This document shows positions 9,880 to 19,294 of a stretch of DNA of 64,000 bases, piece after piece. The stretch is taken from assembly GCA_023091665.1 (NCBI GenBank), contig JALJCQ010000009.1:372001-436000 (forward strand). Direction: 5' to 3'. This DNA comes from Pythium myriotylum. Its lineage: Eukaryota; Oomycota; Peronosporomycetes; Pythiales; Pythiaceae. The position numbers and the translations under genes are program-made. The notes below the pieces were generated by a model. It saw only the letters and a program-made list of their open reading frames with translations, had not been told where the DNA came from and did no database searches. Numbering within the stretch: position 1 is the stretch's first letter; each line of letters opens with the position of its first letter.

Positions 9880-10060
9880 ATCGTCACTCCACGATGCGAA
9901 TTCCATTCGTCGCGAGAACCAGTGACGGCGGTGTGCGGTGTTGAGTTCTATATCATCACCTGCTGGAGACGGCACGATCAAAGAGACAAACCCAAGATCG
10001 AGGAAGAATCAGGCCCGAGATGTCTAGAAGTTGGCGTGCTTTCGTCAGCACTCGCTGCAG
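9832..10060 (-). pseudogene. Inverted fragment of an ankyrin-family N-terminal domain
   Basis: On the minus strand the segment 10030-9960 reads LLDISGLILPRSWVCLFDRAV, like the LDVSV..LPRAA..LFDRV stretch of intact members. After a frame change near 9965 it continues as HRRHWFSRRMEFASWSDDLVAAQRF, matching SHWLSKSMEAALKNNDLPMAQKI. It stops where the forward truncated gene begins to show homology. The piece covers roughly family residues 25-95 and carries at least one frameshift. It records an inversion or an inverted duplication next to the truncated copy. Confidence 0.65.
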
Positions 10061-11371
10061 GCAGCAGCCGCACAGTTGGCCAAATCTCCTCAATTGTGCA
10101 AGTGGCTTCCTACTCCAATTGCAACTGCAAACCCATTTGACTGTATCCATATCAAGATCAACGGGCTACGATACCGGTAATAAAACCGGTACTCTTTGCA
10201 GTTTCCACAAAAAGCCAGCTCTTTCATCAGATCCACCTTCAATTCCAACACGTTTAAAACATACTCAGCACACACTTTGTATCGGAAAGACACAATCGTT
10301 TTAAACAAAATGGAACAATCCCAAAAAAAAGCGACGGCTCCCACTTTTTCTCCCCCAAACCAACATGTTTTATACCGTTTTACTTGCTTTCACTATGGAA
10401 AGTGAGCTGTTTTCAACTGTTTCGAACCAGTCCGGCCTGCCATTCTCCCTCCCTCGCTCCTTCACCCCCCAGTTCCCCTCCGGCCCGACCCGAGCAACAT
10501 GCCGTGAAGGTCCTTCCTCCTCCTCCTTCCTCTGCTGCCCCCTCGAGGCCGTGGTCGTCTGACGCTCTTCGTGTCTTCTCTCTGTAGAAACTCATGTGAT
10601 CAAGTCTCAGAGCATCCGCCCCATGCACACGCACGCGCCACGCGCCCACGTCGTCGCGCGTCGTCTCGTTCCTCTGGTTCGCGAGGCCTCTCGACCCCTC
10701 TGAGCGCGGCGACGAGTCGGCGAGAGAGAGGTCTTCGTGAGATCCATGAAGAGACACGACGTGGGATCAGAAGAGAGAGAGAGAGAGAGATGGGGAAGGC
10801 GAGGGATCGGAGTCCCTCTCTGCGGTGGCCAACGACGGGGGCTCCGGACTCGTGACTCCCCCCTCTTTCTTCTCTTCTTGACACCAACGCGACGGCGTCA
10901 AGAGCCAACGCCAACGCCAACGCCGACGGCCTCCAGTCTCGCGTGCTCGTGTCGCTGGTTCGCTGTCTCGTGGAATAAGAAGACTTGGTGGCCATCTGCG
11001 GGCGCCAACGACTGGCCGTCGAGTCTTTTTGCTTCCTGGACAGCGAGCCGCGTGAAGAGAAGCGACCAGTCGCCCCCCACGGTCGCCACCACTACAAGCA
11101 AGTGATCCATGTATACGAGCTGGGGGATCTGCTACTCATCAAGCATCTCTGTCCCCTGTGAGATTGTTACTCTCTGTGATCGCAAATATACTACCACACG
11201 TGGCTTGCTCTCATTTTGATTTCAAAATCTTTTCACAATCAACCTCTCATTGTCTGGCCGAGCATCACATACATGCAGGTGCTCTCGCAACCATTCCACA
11301 CACGCAGGCGCCACACCAGTCCTGAGGCTAGAATCCAATCAGCAATTCCAATCACGCCAAGTCGAAGCCAA
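10061..11371. other. Long region without a confident gene; simple-sequence tracts
   Basis: About 1.3 kb. The first part (10140-10400) is AT-rich with small palindromic bits (ataccggtaataaaaccggta near 10169). From about 10440 it becomes GC-rich: a pyrimidine-rich tract at 10441-10540, a (GA)n run near 10772-10790 and a gccaac hexamer repeat near 10902-10920. Open frames occur on both strands but are low complexity (Arg/Ser/Leu rich) and match nothing I recognise. A 70-residue minus-strand frame at 10898-11110 (MDHLLVVVATVGGDW) looks least repetitive, yet I would not call it a gene. Confidence 0.45.
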
Positions 11372-13151
11372 TCAGGCAGAAGTCCCCATGATGGTCTCAG
11401 GAAGCCACTCCAAAACTCCCCGATGTCCGTTGGCGACTGCAAACTGCCGCACCTTCACAGCTACACGCTGGCACATATCGATGTGGTGCTCGAAGAGGTC
11501 TTGCAGCAAGGCCAAACTGCCGCTACGAGCCGCAAGAGCGATGACAGACTTGCTTGGGTTCGCACGATACGACTGCCCGTAGCAGTTGCTCTGGCAGCTC
11601 GGGCGTCTCGAGCTATCGAGACGCAGCCAGCGAACTGTATCGCCGACGTAATTCATCACGGAGATATGGCCGCAGTCAGTCGAGCCCCGTAGCATCAAGT
11701 CGAGCAAGCAAGGTGTACAGCAGTTGCCGCGATTTGCACGCAGCCACATGACCACGTCCAGGTGCCCGTTCATCGCTGCCTCCTCCATCGCGATCGATGT
11801 CTCTTGATTCTGAAGCTCAGACCAGAACCCCTTGATAGCGTGCAGATGTCCGTGCCTCGCGAGATCTAGCAATCGGGGAGTGTAGAGCCCACTTGCGTGG
11901 AGACGTTTCAGGGACGGAAGATCGCCAGCCCACACATACTCACTGCATTTTAGGTTGTAAACACGAAAACGTTCGGGGCGAGGAAACATCCGGTTAGAAG
12001 ATGACGGCTCATTGCTCGACGAGTCGTTTTTCTTGTGCGATGGTCGTGTCGTGATAAGCCATTCAATGACCGTCAAGTACCCACGAGCGGTTGCACGGAC
12101 CAAGAGTGCCTCGCTGTCGTAGAGCAGGTCACTTGCCTGGAGATTCTTGAGCGCTGACAGCATGGCCTCCTCATCCAGTGAGTCGGAAAGGACAACTTTC
12201 ACACGCAAACCTCGCTCCTTTAAAAGCCACTGAGCGTAGTCAACATTATCCGCACAAAAACTCGGTTGAAGCGACGAAGTGAAGTGGGGCTCCTTCATCA
12301 ACTCGGGGCTCCACTGTAACACCTTCGCACCACCTTCTCGGATTGGCTCATACACAAATTGCTCGCGAATCGCATCGCACAGAGGACTTGCGAGCAAGAC
12401 CTCCAGCATTGCCTCATGATGAACGAAGCAACTCATCGACGAAATATACGACAGAACCATCGTTGGCGGGAGCGTTAATCCGCCGTCGAGGAGACGTTTG
12501 AGGACTGGAGCTTTCGCCGCACCACCGAAGCTCATGATCCCTTTGATGATATGGCCAGCGCGCGCAGGATCTTGTCCACCAGACACATAATCAGAACGTA
12601 GACTACGCAACGCCAGCGCTGGGGGCAATCGCTTCCACACCAACGGATCGTTCTCCCAGGAGAACGAGAATCCCGCCTCCTCAAGCCACTGGAAGACTCG
12701 TTCTGCGTCTCGGACATCGTGCTGGGCGATAGCTATCTTGAGGCACTCACGGCAGAGGTTTCCGACCCCAGCAGCTGGGACAACGCCGGTCGTTGCGGTT
12801 TTCTACGACCCATTGGACTGTCTCGAGCGAGCCGTGGCGCATTGCGATCGCCAGCGAATCCAGGTCGAGTGGCTGCGGATGCACCTCATGGATCCTCTTC
12901 GCTAGCTGGAGATTGTCTTTCTGGAGACTCGCTGCGAATGCGCGGTCTATGAAGTAGGAGAAGAGGACCTGGTCGGGCTCACTGCGTTGGGTGCGACCGA
13001 GGACGCATTCGAAGAGAGGAAGCAGTCCCGTGGCTGCCGCCTGGTGCAGGCGACCGACAGCTGGTCCGAGCAGGAAGGCGGCCACCGAATCTGCGACGTG
13101 AGGGAGCACACCGAGCCGTGGGTGGACGCGCCGAAGCACGCGCTCGGCCAT
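11372..13151 (-). pseudogene. Ankyrin-array gene with one frameshift near 12780
   Basis: The family start is ATG 13151 (MAERVLRRVHPRLGVLPHVADSV). The N-terminal domain runs through AKRIHEVHPQPL and LETVQWVVENRNDRRC, where the frame shifts by one base at about 12779-12784. In the neighbouring frame the expected PAAGVGNLCRECLKIAIAQHD follows directly and stays open to TGA at 11372. The C-terminal part (about 460 residues) contains GGAKVLQWSPELM, two or three ankyrin units (HLHAIKGFW, HLDVVMWLR), CCTPC and a conserved tail. With the indel ignored this would be a full-length member of about 590 residues. A sequencing error is possible because this is the only lesion. Confidence 0.7.
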
Positions 13152-13747
13152 CGAGGGGAGGCTCGCGTCAGGAGAAGGCTTCCTGCAGAATGTGATCCAT
13201 CTGAGATCTGGGTGATTCGGTCTGGCGGGTCTTACAAAGATCTGTGACGTGTGGCCACACGTCACAGATTCACTTCTCTTCCTTTGTCTCGGAGGCGCGT
13301 CGAGCATGACTCAGAGGCGTTCAAAGGAGAGAGTGGGTCTCTAGACGGTACAGTATGGCACACCATCCATGGACCGCGTCTCGCTCCGGTGGTCGTCGTG
13401 CAGCAATGCTCTACTGCGAGAAGAGGGGACCGCGAGCTTCTCATATCCCAAATATCTCACTGCAGATCCCAATCTTCACAGAGGGACCACCTTGTTCCCC
13501 CCCCCCCGGGAATGGAGCGTCCACTGGGAGGGACAGCGCGGCTGCTGGGACAAGGCGAAGCATCCACCACGCGCCGTCACGTCTTCCCGCAGTTCGACAA
13601 AGATCGCACCTGCGTTCGTCGATCCAGCGCGCTGCGACAGGGGGGAAGCTCCATCCAGTCAGTCGATGGGAGTGGTGTTAGGAACATGTAACAGCTGCCT
13701 CATGGCATCCTTTGCGGAAGAAAGCGAGTCTCATTTGCACATCTTCC
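13152..13747. other. Divergent spacer with a perfect palindrome and a poly-C tract
   Basis: About 600 bases between two divergent ankyrin genes. It contains a perfect 30-bp palindrome near 13242-13271 and an 11-12 base C run at about 13498-13508. Promoters for both genes should lie here. I see no further coding pattern; open frames here are low complexity. Confidence 0.5.
13242..13271. repeat. Perfect 30-bp palindrome with CACGTCACAGAT arms
   Basis: The sequence reads identically on both strands from the outer ATCTGTGACGTGTGG to CCACACGTCACAGAT, with no spacer. It lies roughly 90-120 bases upstream of the ATG at 13151. Each arm contains TGACGTGT, which resembles a bZIP/CRE-type site. However, the arm is also very similar to the codons for SHVTDL in the N-terminal domain of neighbouring ankyrin genes, so it may be two small inverted pieces of that gene. 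Confidence 0.75.
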
Positions 13748-15472
13748 ATGGCCTCGCCTCCTCGCTTGCCCTTTGTCGACGTCGTGCTGCAGCACGCCGC
13801 GCCCCGCGTGGCGTCGGTCGGCGAGGTGCTCAATCTCATCTCCGAGTGCCTCGATGTCTCGGTGCTTCTGCCGCTGCCTCGCGCCGCCGCCTCGAGATCT
13901 CCGCAGCTCTTTGATCGCGTCTACAGCCGCGTTCTCGGAGAAGACCACGCCGTCGAGCCCGCACTGCGCAGCCACTGGCTCTCCAAGTCGATGGAAGCAG
14001 CGCTCAAGAACAATGATCTGCCCATGGCGCAAAAGATCCACGAGCTCCATCCCGAACCGCTCGCCGTCTGGCCGCTGCAGCTCGCGCTCACGCACGGCAC
14101 ACTGGAGACCGTCCAGTGGGTCGTCGAGCACCGCAGCGACCGAATCTGTTGCTCGCCTGGCATCGAGAACCTCTGCAGCGCGTGCCTCGTGCCGTGTATT
14201 GAGAGTATGGGCATCCAGGACTTCGGCCGAGTGATCGAGTGGCTCACGACCAAAGGTCCCGTCCGACTGTCAAAGCCTCTCAACAAAGCCGACTGGATGC
14301 TCTTGGGCCGCAAGAAGCACCAAAGCATCGACCTCGTTCGCTGGCTCGATGATAAGGAGTACCTCACACTGAAGCAGATCGAGCGCCTCTTGAAAGAGGC
14401 GGTGTTCTACGACGCGCCCAACCTCGAAGTTATCAGTTACCTGGCTTCTCGAACATCCCCGACAGAAAGGCGGCGCCGGGTCTCCGTTCCCGATGGTGTC
14501 ATGAGAAAGATGGGAGGAGTAGCGGAGACTTTTTTCTCCACGTCTGCCTGGATCCGGGACAAGTTGGTCTTGACACGTCAACTCCGAGCTGCGACGCACC
14601 CAACGCCGGATCTACAACTACTCTCCAACAAAGAGATGATCGGAAAAGAAATCTTGGCCCAGCTCGTCGAAAATGCCGAGCGCCGTGGAGATATCAAGAC
14701 CCTCGAGGCGATTACCGGCTCCAAACCAGAGGCCGGAGAGCCGACTCGGCCAAGCACTTGGAAGACTGACCAAGAGGCGGTGGAGGCTCTCACGCTCATC
14801 TTCGACCGCGGCCATCCCCTCGACATCTTGTCCACTTCCCGCATTCTCGCCGAGCGTGGTTTTGTTCAAGCTCTTCAGAGCTTGGAGAACAACTGGCAGC
14901 TTTACAATGGATGGTACCAGTGGATCCTAGACATCACTTCGACAAACGGACATCTCAACGTTGTCGAATGGCTCCATGACAAGACAATGATGCAGTATCG
15001 TTACGGCCAGGCGATCCTCTTCGCAGCAAGGAATGGACATCTTGCCGTCCTGCAGTACCTCCACGATATCGGCGCTATTACTGATACGAACGAGGTCATG
15101 CTGGAAGCAGCTCTGGGCGGTCACCTAGAAGTGCTTAGCTGGATGTACGACAACTCGAACGAACCATGTGCGCACTGCCTGGTGAAGTCGATCTTGCGTA
15201 TCAACTCCGATCGCCCCATCCCGGCGCGTTACCCTCTGCTCCACACCATGGCTTGGTTGGAATCACGTCTCCCGATCCATCCGACTTGTACTAGGACATG
15301 GGTGAGAACTCCCTTTGAGACTCTTGTGAAGGATGTTGCCAAGTCTGGAGACGTTGATTTGCTGGCACGACTACATCGGCATCAGCAGCGGGAGCTCCCG
15401 CAGTACCTGCTTCGACAAATGGAGCAGTTAGGTCACTCGACGGCGTTGGTCTCCGGCGTGACACATGGATAA
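13748..15472 (+). CDS. Ankyrin-repeat protein, array family (intact)
   Basis: ATG 13748 (MASPPRLPFVDVVLQHAAPRV) gives 574 residues; the open frame to 13712 begins with TTG. The N-terminal domain is complete: CLDVSVLLPLPRAA, LFDRVYSRV, SHWLSKSMEAAL, AQKIHELHPEPL, LETVQWVVEH and CC-x7-C-x2-C. Unusually, the middle GGxKVLQWD motif is absent; the matching stretch reads HPTPDLQLLSNKEM, so this block has diverged. Degenerate ankyrin units (HLNVVEWLHD, HLAVLQYLHD, HLEVLSWMYD) follow at about residues 395-480, then CAHC and a tail with LHRHQQRELP. It is transcribed away from the copy at 11372-13151. No transmembrane or signal segment is seen. Confidence 0.87.
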   Translation: MASPPRLPFVDVVLQHAAPRVASVGEVLNLISECLDVSVLLPLPRAAASRSPQLFDRVYSRVLGEDHAVEPALRSHWLSKSMEAALKNNDLPMAQKIHELHPEPLAVWPLQLALTHGTLETVQWVVEHRSDRICCSPGIENLCSACLVPCIESMGIQDFGRVIEWLTTKGPVRLSKPLNKADWMLLGRKKHQSIDLVRWLDDKEYLTLKQIERLLKEAVFYDAPNLEVISYLASRTSPTERRRRVSVPDGVMRKMGGVAETFFSTSAWIRDKLVLTRQLRAATHPTPDLQLLSNKEMIGKEILAQLVENAERRGDIKTLEAITGSKPEAGEPTRPSTWKTDQEAVEALTLIFDRGHPLDILSTSRILAERGFVQALQSLENNWQLYNGWYQWILDITSTNGHLNVVEWLHDKTMMQYRYGQAILFAARNGHLAVLQYLHDIGAITDTNEVMLEAALGGHLEVLSWMYDNSNEPCAHCLVKSILRINSDRPIPARYPLLHTMAWLESRLPIHPTCTRTWVRTPFETLVKDVAKSGDVDLLARLHRHQQRELPQYLLRQMEQLGHSTALVSGVTHG

Positions 15473-15801
15473 GAGGCGGTGGGTCTGATATCCATACTCA
15501 GTGCTTGTCGAAAACTGTTTGCTTGATTATAATAAACCCAAATCTTTAGTGTGGCGATCGGCAGCATTGTTCATCCCTGCGGACTGCGATCGAGTCGATC
15601 TGAAGACCAATAACTCACAATAACTCACGATGCTATCGCTTGACTCGTACGAAAGTCACTGGAAGAAGCTTCGGCGAAGACTTTGATTCATTATCGAGCA
15701 GCATTGAAAGCCGTGTAGTTCAGGGTTTTCAAGTTACTGCGTGCATGCATACGTTTGAAGCGACAATTATAATCCCTCATGTGGCTCCTTCCGAGCGATG
15801 T
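15473..15801. other. Convergent spacer, nothing recognised
   Basis: About 330 bases between the 3' ends of an ankyrin gene and the CBEL-like gene. An AT-rich ataataaaccc stretch near 15529 could serve as a polyadenylation region for the plus-strand gene. I see no gene or repeat. Confidence 0.35.
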
Positions 15802-16626
15802 CTAGTTCAACACGCCAGACGTGCCACCCACGAGTGAGCTCGCGTCTCCTGCCTTCGTCTTCAGGTAACAAACTGACTTGACAAAGGTGAACGCAGCGCA
15901 TCGCGACGTTACCGCGCACTTATCACAGCAATCGGACGCAGATGAAAGCCCATTGACAGACACCAGATCGTTGCCGTAAAAATCAACACCGCCAGTGTAC
16001 GAACACTTGCCAGGTTTGTTCACAGTAGCAGAGACTAACCCCGCGGCCGATTTCGGAGCACCTTTGCCCGTCTTCAAGTAACACACCGAACTGCTGCTGA
16101 CGAACGTGTACGCCTGGCATCCGGGAGTCGACAGGCACGCGCTGCAACAGTCGCTCGAAAGCCCTCCACGAACAGACGTGATGTCATCACCGTAGTAGTC
16201 CACGTTCACTTCCTCGGCTCCACACGTTGGCGATGCGTTCGGCAGGCACTGGTAGTACAGCGAGCTGATGTGTGCGCAGTAAGAGCCAGTCGGACAGCAC
16301 TTGGGCCCGGCGGCGTCGCTGCCACACTGACCATAAATCGACGTCGGGCATGACGGCTCCGGCGTTGATGGCGATGGGCTCGGCAGGCACTGGTAGTACA
16401 ACGGGCTAATGTGTGCGCAGTAAGAACCAGAAGGACAGCACTTGGACCCGGCGGCGTCGCTGCCGCACTGACCGTAAATCGACGTCGAACACAGCTGCAC
16501 GTCCATTGTGGCGGCATCGAGAAGAACTCTATCGTCGATTGCACTTAGAGAACTGGTGGCAGATGATACGCAAATACTCTCAGCGAGCATCCATGACGTC
16601 AAACACAATGCTGCCCTGAAGAGCAT
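15802..16626 (-). CDS. Secreted CBEL-like protein: two CBM1 and two PAN/Apple domains
   Basis: ATG 16626 was chosen because MLFRAALCLTSWMLAESICVSS is a typical signal peptide; the upstream open frame is basic and polar. The mature part has two nearly identical cellulose-binding modules of family 1, each with SIYGQCGSDAAG.KCCP.GSYCAHIS.LYYQCLP (about residues 47-85 and 92-131). They are joined by a Ser/Pro/Thr linker. Two PAN/Apple-type domains follow, with motifs VDYYGDDITSV..CCSACLSTPGCQAYTF and VDFYGNDLVSV..CCDKCAVTSRCAAFTF. This order resembles oomycete cellulose-binding elicitor lectins, cell-wall proteins that bind cellulose and help adhesion. At 274 residues it is about the usual size. 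The paired CBM1 units probably arose by recent duplication, since their DNA is also very alike. Confidence 0.88.
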   Translation of the reverse strand: MLFRAALCLTSWMLAESICVSSATSSLSAIDDRVLLDAATMDVQLCSTSIYGQCGSDAAGSKCCPSGSYCAHISPLYYQCLPSPSPSTPEPSCPTSIYGQCGSDAAGPKCCPTGSYCAHISSLYYQCLPNASPTCGAEEVNVDYYGDDITSVRGGLSSDCCSACLSTPGCQAYTFVSSSSVCYLKTGKGAPKSAAGLVSATVNKPGKCSYTGGVDFYGNDLVSVNGLSSASDCCDKCAVTSRCAAFTFVKSVCYLKTKAGDASSLVGGTSGVLN

Positions 16627-17404
16627 GCTGCTGCCTGCTGGTTGTTTTCTCTCCGGATCTTGCTTTTTAGAATGTGACGTTTGGTTTGGTGGTGGCGGCA
16701 AGATCGGATGGCGCTGGTGAAAGGTCTCATATCACACGTATCACACTTGTCCTGCCAACTGTCTGAACCGATGATCCGCACTTGTTATCGCTGCCTCATG
16801 TTGGGCGCTTTCGGGTTGAAGTTCGCATATCACCGACTTGAGACGGAACTCCTCGTTTCACATCAATAGAGTGCGAAGGGGTTGTGTTTGTGACCATGAA
16901 GTCAATGCAGGTTGATTTCTTTACGCTGAACACAGCATGGATCCACAATTTTAATTTCTTCAACAGCAACCTCTGTGCTCATATCTGTAATTGGAAGTTC
17001 CGTCGAAGTTCCAATTTTGAACAGGTAGGGTCAATGCAAGCGTGCAGCAGACATTCAAACAGCCATTGGGGTGATCTGGTGCCGGATCTTCTATTCAGGA
17101 GGTCAAACCGTTCGACATGTACGTCCGTCCAGAATCGCCTCGGCCGCCAAGATTTGGTGGCACCTTCTTGTCCACAAATCTGCCCACTCAGCAGCTTCGA
17201 AATTGGAAGGCTGTCAGCTGAACTGTATGGTCGAAGAGGTGATGATGGACTTGAGCTTCTTCGGAATCGAGCAATCTCCTTATGAGTACCCAAAATCACA
17301 AGTCGCAGGTCAGCACAGCACCTGAGCTCCCAACCGACACATCCACTCGCCCTCGTTTGATTGGTCATTTTTTCAATGACAAGAAGGTCTCACCTCCTGT
17401 CCAC
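16627..17404. other. Divergent spacer, no gene recognised
   Basis: About 780 bases between the CBEL-like gene and the next ankyrin gene. The open frame of the latter extends back to ATG 17282, giving 41 extra residues without family homology. The rest shows no coding pattern, RNA gene or clear repeat. It should hold promoters for both genes. Confidence 0.4.
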
Positions 17405-19177
17405 ATGAGAGACCTCCTCGCACAGGCCGAGGCCTCGCTGCAGCTCGCGGCACCGCGCGTCGCCTCGCTTCCTCATGTGCTTGGCCTCGTGTCCGCCTTT
17501 CTCGATGTCTCTGTGCTCCAAACGCCACCGCACGCCGCTGCCACTCGATCCCAGCGACTGTTCGATCGCGTCGTGGAACGAGTCGAACGTGACATGACGC
17601 TGGATCGGGCACTGCGTAGCCACTGGTACTCGCGCGCGATGGAGGTCGCATTGAAAAACAACGATCTAGCAATGGCGCAGAAGATCCATATGATCCACCC
17701 AGAGCCGTTCGCGACTTGGCCGCTGCAGTTGGCGTTGCAGCATGGCTCGCTCGAGACTGTGCAATGGGTCGTCGAGCACCGGAATGACCGTTTGTGCTGC
17801 GAACGTGGCGTGGGAAATCTCTGCGTCATGTGCCTCTCGACGTGCTTGAAAACCGTCGGCCACCAGGACTCTCGCCGCGTCGTCGAGTGGCTCATCACGC
17901 ACGCGAACGTTCGGTATGATGACGGTGCTTGGAATGTTCATTGGACACACCCGTGGTCCGCGCTGCTTCAGAACGTCGATCTTTTGCGTTGGTTTGATGG
18001 TAACAAGTGGCTGTCCAGCAAAGACGCCAACTGGCTTCTGGTGAGAGTTCTCGATGGCAGCTACACCGCGAATGTCGAGGCTGCGCGGTACTTGGTCGCA
18101 AGACCCGCCACGGTGTGGGACACGGATGACATCTTTCATGCATTAATCCACGGGGGCTGTCCCAGAGATACCGAAGACATTGTGGAGATTGTCGTGACAA
18201 GCCCTCTCTGTGATCCATTCAGAGACAAGTTTGTGTATGCATCAACCAGATCCGGAGGCTCAAAGATTCTGCAGTGGGATGCTCGATTCATGGGAGAGTT
18301 GAAATTTAACGGGATGGTGAACATGAGTCAGCTCGCTGAATGCATTAGCCAATACGGTAGTATTGACGCGGTGCGCTGGTTGGTCGTAGAACGAGGTGTT
18401 ACACCAACGACATTCCCATCAAGGGACGTGAAATCCGACGAAGAGGCTGTCGGTTACCTGAAGTGGGTCAAAGATGCGGATATTCCCATCCAACCACCGA
18501 AAGCCGCCACGATACTCGCCGAGCGTGGGTTTCTTGAGGCGATCAACTTGCTCCATGAATATTTTTATTACGACACGTGGGGTCAGCGTCGTGCTGAGGA
18601 TGTGTGGGGTTGCAGCGTCATGGACACCGCCGCCAAGTATGGTCATCTGCATGTTGTCGAGTGGCTCGCCGCCAACACAGCCGAAACGTGCTCGTATCGA
18701 GCAATGAATAGTGCGGCACGAAACGGACATCTCGCTGTTGTGAAATGGCTGTATCATCACACATCCGATGGAGATGCCAACGACGCGATGGTACGCGCCG
18801 CCCTCCACGGCCATCTTGAGGTGATTGAGTGGCTGTATAGCAACGCTGAGAATTGCTGTACTCAATGCGTCGTCAACGCTGTGCTACTCAGTGCTGAGCG
18901 ACCACGAGACGGAGGGATTGGGCAACATCGCTTTGCCGTACTGCATACATTGCCTTGGCTTCAGACTCGCCTTGCTGCGCATCCATCGTGTGAAGATGGG
19001 TGCGCGAATCCATCCTGGTCGGGTTTTCTTCTCCAGCACGCGGCTGGGGCTGGGGACGGCTCTCTGCTCAAGTACCTCTACCGGCACCATCCTGACCAGT
19101 TCACTCGTCGTATTGCCAACACATCGCGACTTTTGATGCAGAATATGGAGCATTCAACAGCTTTTTTTCAGACATGA
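17405..19177 (+). CDS. Ankyrin-repeat protein, array family (intact)
   Basis: ATG 17405 (context cacATGa; MRDLLAQAEASLQLAAPRV, 590 residues) aligns with other family starts; ATG 17282 in the same frame would add 41 residues. Domains in order are: N-terminal domain with AFLDVSVLQTPP, LFDRVVERV, SHWYSRAMEVAL, AQKIHMIHPEPF, LETVQWVVEH and CC-x7-C-x2-C; middle block with GGSKILQWDARFM; ankyrin units HLHVVEWLAA, HLAVVKWLYH, HLEVIEWLYS; then CTQC and a long tail with YLYRHHPDQF. The tail is the best template for judging how much is lost in the shortened copy at 7593. Two adjacent intact members (13748 and 17405) have highly similar N-termini, which suggests recent tandem duplication around the CBEL-like gene. 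Confidence 0.88.
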   Translation: MRDLLAQAEASLQLAAPRVASLPHVLGLVSAFLDVSVLQTPPHAAATRSQRLFDRVVERVERDMTLDRALRSHWYSRAMEVALKNNDLAMAQKIHMIHPEPFATWPLQLALQHGSLETVQWVVEHRNDRLCCERGVGNLCVMCLSTCLKTVGHQDSRRVVEWLITHANVRYDDGAWNVHWTHPWSALLQNVDLLRWFDGNKWLSSKDANWLLVRVLDGSYTANVEAARYLVARPATVWDTDDIFHALIHGGCPRDTEDIVEIVVTSPLCDPFRDKFVYASTRSGGSKILQWDARFMGELKFNGMVNMSQLAECISQYGSIDAVRWLVVERGVTPTTFPSRDVKSDEEAVGYLKWVKDADIPIQPPKAATILAERGFLEAINLLHEYFYYDTWGQRRAEDVWGCSVMDTAAKYGHLHVVEWLAANTAETCSYRAMNSAARNGHLAVVKWLYHHTSDGDANDAMVRAALHGHLEVIEWLYSNAENCCTQCVVNAVLLSAERPRDGGIGQHRFAVLHTLPWLQTRLAAHPSCEDGCANPSWSGFLLQHAAGAGDGSLLKYLYRHHPDQFTRRIANTSRLLMQNMEHSTAFFQT

Positions 19178-19294
19178 GCCAGACACAGAGGAACAGAGAA
19201 GTCGAGGTGCACTAACCATTCAGATCGTGTTAATGCGATTTTTCGTTCTTATTGTTATTACGACACGAGGTCCCGCGCTCGAAGCTTAGTGCTT

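Noticed and set aside
10772..10790. Poly-GA as a CRISPR or regulatory array
   Set aside because: A plain dinucleotide microsatellite with no spacers.
10600..11110. Overlapping frames with Arg/Ser/Leu-rich sequence
   Set aside because: Composition follows GA and gccaac repeats; no motif, and frames exist on both strands.
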